Position numbers and translations under genes: made by a program. A stretch of 7,839 bases of DNA from Granulicella sp. UBA5172 (GTDB lineage Bacteria > Acidobacteriota > Terriglobia > Terriglobales > Acidobacteriaceae): NCBI GenBank assembly GCA_002413385.1, contig DHWW01000352.1, forward strand, positions 679 to 8,517, read 5' to 3'. Below, piece by piece: positions 5,626 to 7,839 of this stretch. The notes under the pieces were generated by a model. It saw only the letters and a list, made by a program, of their open reading frames with translations, searched no databases and had not been told where the DNA came from. Every line of letters begins with the position of its first letter. Position 1 is the first letter of the stretch.

Positions 5626-7164
5626 TTACAGCTTGTGCCACTTGCGTCGATCTCTCTTCATCAGAGCATCCGCAGCAGCCGGTCCCCAGCTTCCCGCCTC
5701 GTAGTTCGGAAAGTCGCTCGGCGGCCGCTTCGCCCAGGCCTCGAGGATCGGTGTCATCAACGCCCACGTCGCCTCCACACCATCGCGATGCGCAAACAAC
5801 GTCCCATCGCCCAGCATCGCATCCAGCAACAGGCGCTCATACCCGTTAGCCGAGCTCTTACCGAAGTTCTCCGCATAGCTGAAGTGCATCTCGACCGGCA
5901 TCACGTTGGTCGTCGGCCCCGGAACCTTCGCTCCAAACGTCAACGAAATTCCCTCATCCGGCTGAATCCGCATCTTCAATACGTTCGGCTTTACCTGCTT
6001 GGTATCGTTCGATTTGAACATATGCATGGGTGGCTGCTTGAATACCACCGTGACTTCGGTTACGCGCTTCGCCAGCCGCTTGCCCGCACGAATGTAAATC
6101 GGTACACCCGCCCACCGCCAGTTCTCGATCTGCAACCTCATCGCCACAAACGTCTCCGTCTCCGACTCTGAATCAACCCGATCTTCCTCGCGATACCCAA
6201 TGACCTTTTCGCCGTCGACTCGCCCCGGCCCATACTGCCCTCGTACCGTATCCTCTACCTCGATCGGATCGATCGCATGCCAAACCTTCAACTTCTCCGT
6301 GCGCACCGCACTCGATTCAAAGCTGTCTGGTGGCTCCATCGCGACAAAGCTCAGCACCTCCATCACGTGGTTCTGCAGCACATCACGCAATGCTCCGGCG
6401 CTCTCATAGAATGGGCCCCGGCCTTCGATGCCGATACACTCCGCCGCTGTAATTTCCACGTGATCGATATAATTGCGGTTCCATATCGGCTCGAAGATTC
6501 CATTGCCAAAGCGGAACACCAGGATATTCTGCACCGTCTCCTTACCCAGGTAGTGGTCGATGCGGAAAATCTGGTCCTCGTTCAGCACCCGATTGATCTC
6601 ATCGTTCAGCTTGCGCGCTGATGCCAGATCCGTGCCAAACGGCTTCTCGATAATCACGTGCATCCACTGCCCGGGCAACGTAGCCTTGGTCATCCCGTGC
6701 TTGCCGAGCCGGTCCGTAATATCTGCAAAGTACTCCGGCGCAACCGCCAGATAAAACAGGCGATTGCCCTTCGTCCCTACCTTCTTATCGATCTCTGCAA
6801 GAAAGTTCTTGAGCTTCTCGAATCCCGCATCATCATCGAAACTCGTTGTGAAATACTTCACATTTTCCATAAACGGCTTCAGGTCAACATCGGATTCATC
6901 GACGCCGCCGCCCTTCAAAATGCCATCTTCCATGTCCGCGGAAAACGTCGCGGAAATATCCCGCCGCGCCACACCCACCACAGCAAACGACTCCGGCAAC
7001 ATGCCTTCCTGCTTCAGGTGGTACAGCGCCGGCAAAAGCTTGCGTTTGGTCAGATCACCGGACGCACCAAAAATCACAACGATGCACGGGTCAGGAATCC
7101 GCTCCTGCTTCTTGCCCTCTTCATATCCCATATGCATGACGGTCTGCTTCACTTCGTTTGCCAT
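5626..7164 (-). CDS. zwf: Glucose-6-phosphate 1-dehydrogenase
   Basis: This enzyme oxidises glucose-6-phosphate to 6-phosphogluconolactone with reduction of NAD(P)+, the entry step of the oxidative pentose phosphate pathway. The 512-residue protein has a full N-terminal Rossmann domain with IFGASGDLTKRKLLPALYHL (31-50), VGVARRD (63-69), IIEKPFGTDL (171-180) and the signature RIDHYLGKE (201-209). The C-terminal domain includes NYIDHVEITAAE (231-242, His235 aligning with the known general base), GRGPFYESAGALRDVLQNH (248-266) and IRAGKRL (358-364). Arg67-Arg68 at the end of the second strand fit binding of the NADP 2'-phosphate. The ATG at 7164 has AAGGAG 6 bases upstream. It leaves about 25 polar residues before the Rossmann fold, with Met10 and Met12 as weaker alternatives. 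It lies 104 bases after gnd; in that gap I see no convincing promoter. A strong stem-loop follows its stop codon. Confidence 0.97.
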   Translation of the reverse strand: MANEVKQTVMHMGYEEGKKQERIPDPCIVVIFGASGDLTKRKLLPALYHLKQEGMLPESFAVVGVARRDISATFSADMEDGILKGGGVDESDVDLKPFMENVKYFTTSFDDDAGFEKLKNFLAEIDKKVGTKGNRLFYLAVAPEYFADITDRLGKHGMTKATLPGQWMHVIIEKPFGTDLASARKLNDEINRVLNEDQIFRIDHYLGKETVQNILVFRFGNGIFEPIWNRNYIDHVEITAAECIGIEGRGPFYESAGALRDVLQNHVMEVLSFVAMEPPDSFESSAVRTEKLKVWHAIDPIEVEDTVRGQYGPGRVDGEKVIGYREEDRVDSESETETFVAMRLQIENWRWAGVPIYIRAGKRLAKRVTEVTVVFKQPPMHMFKSNDTKQVKPNVLKMRIQPDEGISLTFGAKVPGPTTNVMPVEMHFSYAENFGKSSANGYERLLLDAMLGDGTLFAHRDGVEATWALMTPILEAWAKRPPSDFPNYEAGSWGPAAADALMKRDRRKWHKL

Positions 7165-7268
7165 CTACTACTCCTTACCAAGCCTCACTGCACGTTGTAC
7201 CGCATCCGGGAAACCAAGCGAGCAACAATTTAACTCCCACAACGATCGCCGTTTCCTAATCCCTGCCA
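7165..7268 (-). other. gnd-zwf intergenic gap
   Basis: This is a 104-base gap containing the zwf ribosome binding site at its 3' end (minus strand). An AT-richer patch (AGTTAAATTGTTG) lies near 7223-7235, but no -35/-10 pair with normal spacing is convincing. No terminator hairpin with a U-tract follows gnd. Read-through from gnd into zwf is therefore plausible. Confidence 0.5.
7171..7176 (-). promoter_or_regulatory. Ribosome binding site of zwf
   Basis: On the minus strand AAGGAG is followed by TAGTAG and then the ATG at 7164-7162, a 6-base spacing. It selects this ATG over the in-frame Met codons 10 and 12 of the protein. It is the best ribosome binding site in the window. Confidence 0.85.
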
Positions 7269-7839
7269 CTAAGTTTTCTTCACTGCATGTCCGCCAAACT
7301 CGTGGCGCATTACTGACAGCATCCGGTCAGAAAAATTATCATCCTCGCGCGACCGCACTCGCCGAATCAGCGACTCCGTAATGACCGGTGCCGACACATT
7401 CAGATCGATTGCCTCGAAGACCGTCCAGCGGCCCTCGCCCGAGTCCGGAACATACGGCTCCAGCCCATCCAGCGTCGGGTTCTTCTTCAGCGCATCCGCC
7501 GTCAGATCCAGCAGCCACGACCGCACCACCGAACCATACCGCCAGATATTCGCAATCTGCGTCAAATCCAGTCCCAGCGGCTCCTTCGCATGCATAATCG
7601 AGAAGCCCTCCGCATACGACTGCATCAGGCCGTACTCAATCCCGTTGTGGATCATCTTCACAAAGTGTCCCGCACCGCTCGGCCCCACCCGGCCCCAGCC
7701 CGTATCCGCGGTCGGAGCCAGCGTCTCGAAGATCGGACGCAAGCTCTCCACCACATCCACATCGCCGCCGATCATCATCGAGTAGCCCTCGGTGATGCCC
7801 CAGATGCCGCCCGACGTTCCAACGTCGACGTACCCAAAG
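7269..7839 (-). CDS. gnd: 6-phosphogluconate dehydrogenase, decarboxylating, short form (5' end outside window)
   Basis: This enzyme oxidatively decarboxylates 6-phosphogluconate to ribulose-5-phosphate. Only the C-terminal 189 residues are inside the window; the reading frame runs open through the right edge. The visible part begins FGYVDVGTSGGIWGITEGYS, the end of the Rossmann domain with the substrate-contacting VDVGTSGG loop. It then has GAGHFVKMIHNGIEYGLMQ, with the catalytic lysine (visible residue 61), His64-Asn65 and the following Tyr/Glu. It ends with LIRRVRSREDDNFSDRMLSVMRHEFGGHAVKK. The protein stops soon after one helical domain, as in the roughly 300-residue short Gnd family, and lacks the duplicated C-terminal half of the 470-residue E. 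coli type. Short-form enzymes are often NAD-preferring, but the cofactor-binding N-terminus is not visible. An internal ATG at 7778 is not the start, because conserved sequence continues upstream. It is the first visible gene of the cluster. Confidence 0.94.
   Translation of the reverse strand, partial: FGYVDVGTSGGIWGITEGYSMMIGGDVDVVESLRPIFETLAPTADTGWGRVGPSGAGHFVKMIHNGIEYGLMQSYAEGFSIMHAKEPLGLDLTQIANIWRYGSVVRSWLLDLTADALKKNPTLDGLEPYVPDSGEGRWTVFEAIDLNVSAPVITESLIRRVRSREDDNFSDRMLSVMRHEFGGHAVKKT

Noticed and set aside
7165..7268. Promoter for zwf in the gnd-zwf gap
   Set aside because: There is an AT-richer patch, but no -35/-10 pair with 16-18 base spacing that I could defend.
1..7839. CRISPR array, tRNA, rRNA, insertion sequence or phage genes
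   Set aside because: I saw no regularly spaced direct repeats, cloverleaf-like sequences, transposase motifs or long terminal inverted repeats while reading both strands.

Overview
The window is GC-rich and reads like a chromosomal piece of an acidobacterium. Three things suggest the Terriglobia, near Granulicella, Edaphobacter or Terriglobus: secreted proteins built from carboxypeptidase-regulatory-like repeats, an NHL-type propeller lipoprotein with a polyproline linker, and intergenic motifs beginning GTCATCCTGAGCG and GTCATCTCGACCG, which I remember as recurrent in that group. The assignment is from recognition and is not proven by a marker gene.

Layout: positions 1-361 hold a dispersed-repeat-like motif and one small plus-strand gene of unknown function (TTG start). 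Positions 362-484 are a convergent intergenic gap with a second repeat-like element and a small hairpin. Everything from 485 to the right edge is coded on the minus strand. In transcription order (right to left) the genes are gnd (5' part outside the window), zwf, pgl, glk, an NHL-propeller lipoprotein gene, and a secreted carboxypeptidase-regulatory-like protein gene. Gaps are 104, 94, 35, 54 and 29 bases, so one transcript or a set of overlapping transcripts is plausible.

The four cytoplasmic enzymes form a complete route: glucokinase makes glucose-6-phosphate, Zwf oxidises it to 6-phosphogluconolactone, Pgl hydrolyses the lactone, and Gnd decarboxylates 6-phosphogluconate to ribulose-5-phosphate. 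Together they supply reducing power and pentose phosphate. The two downstream genes encode envelope or exported proteins of unknown role.

Possible control elements are a strong 16-pair stem-loop between zwf and pgl, and a perfect hairpin abutting the lipoprotein start codon that would hide its Shine-Dalgarno sequence and overlaps a possible 4-codon mini-ORF. I saw no tRNA, rRNA, CRISPR array, transposase or phage gene. I did not find a clearly new multi-gene system: the core is a known sugar-oxidation cluster, and the unusual points are the RNA-level structures, the dispersed repeats and the attached exported pair.
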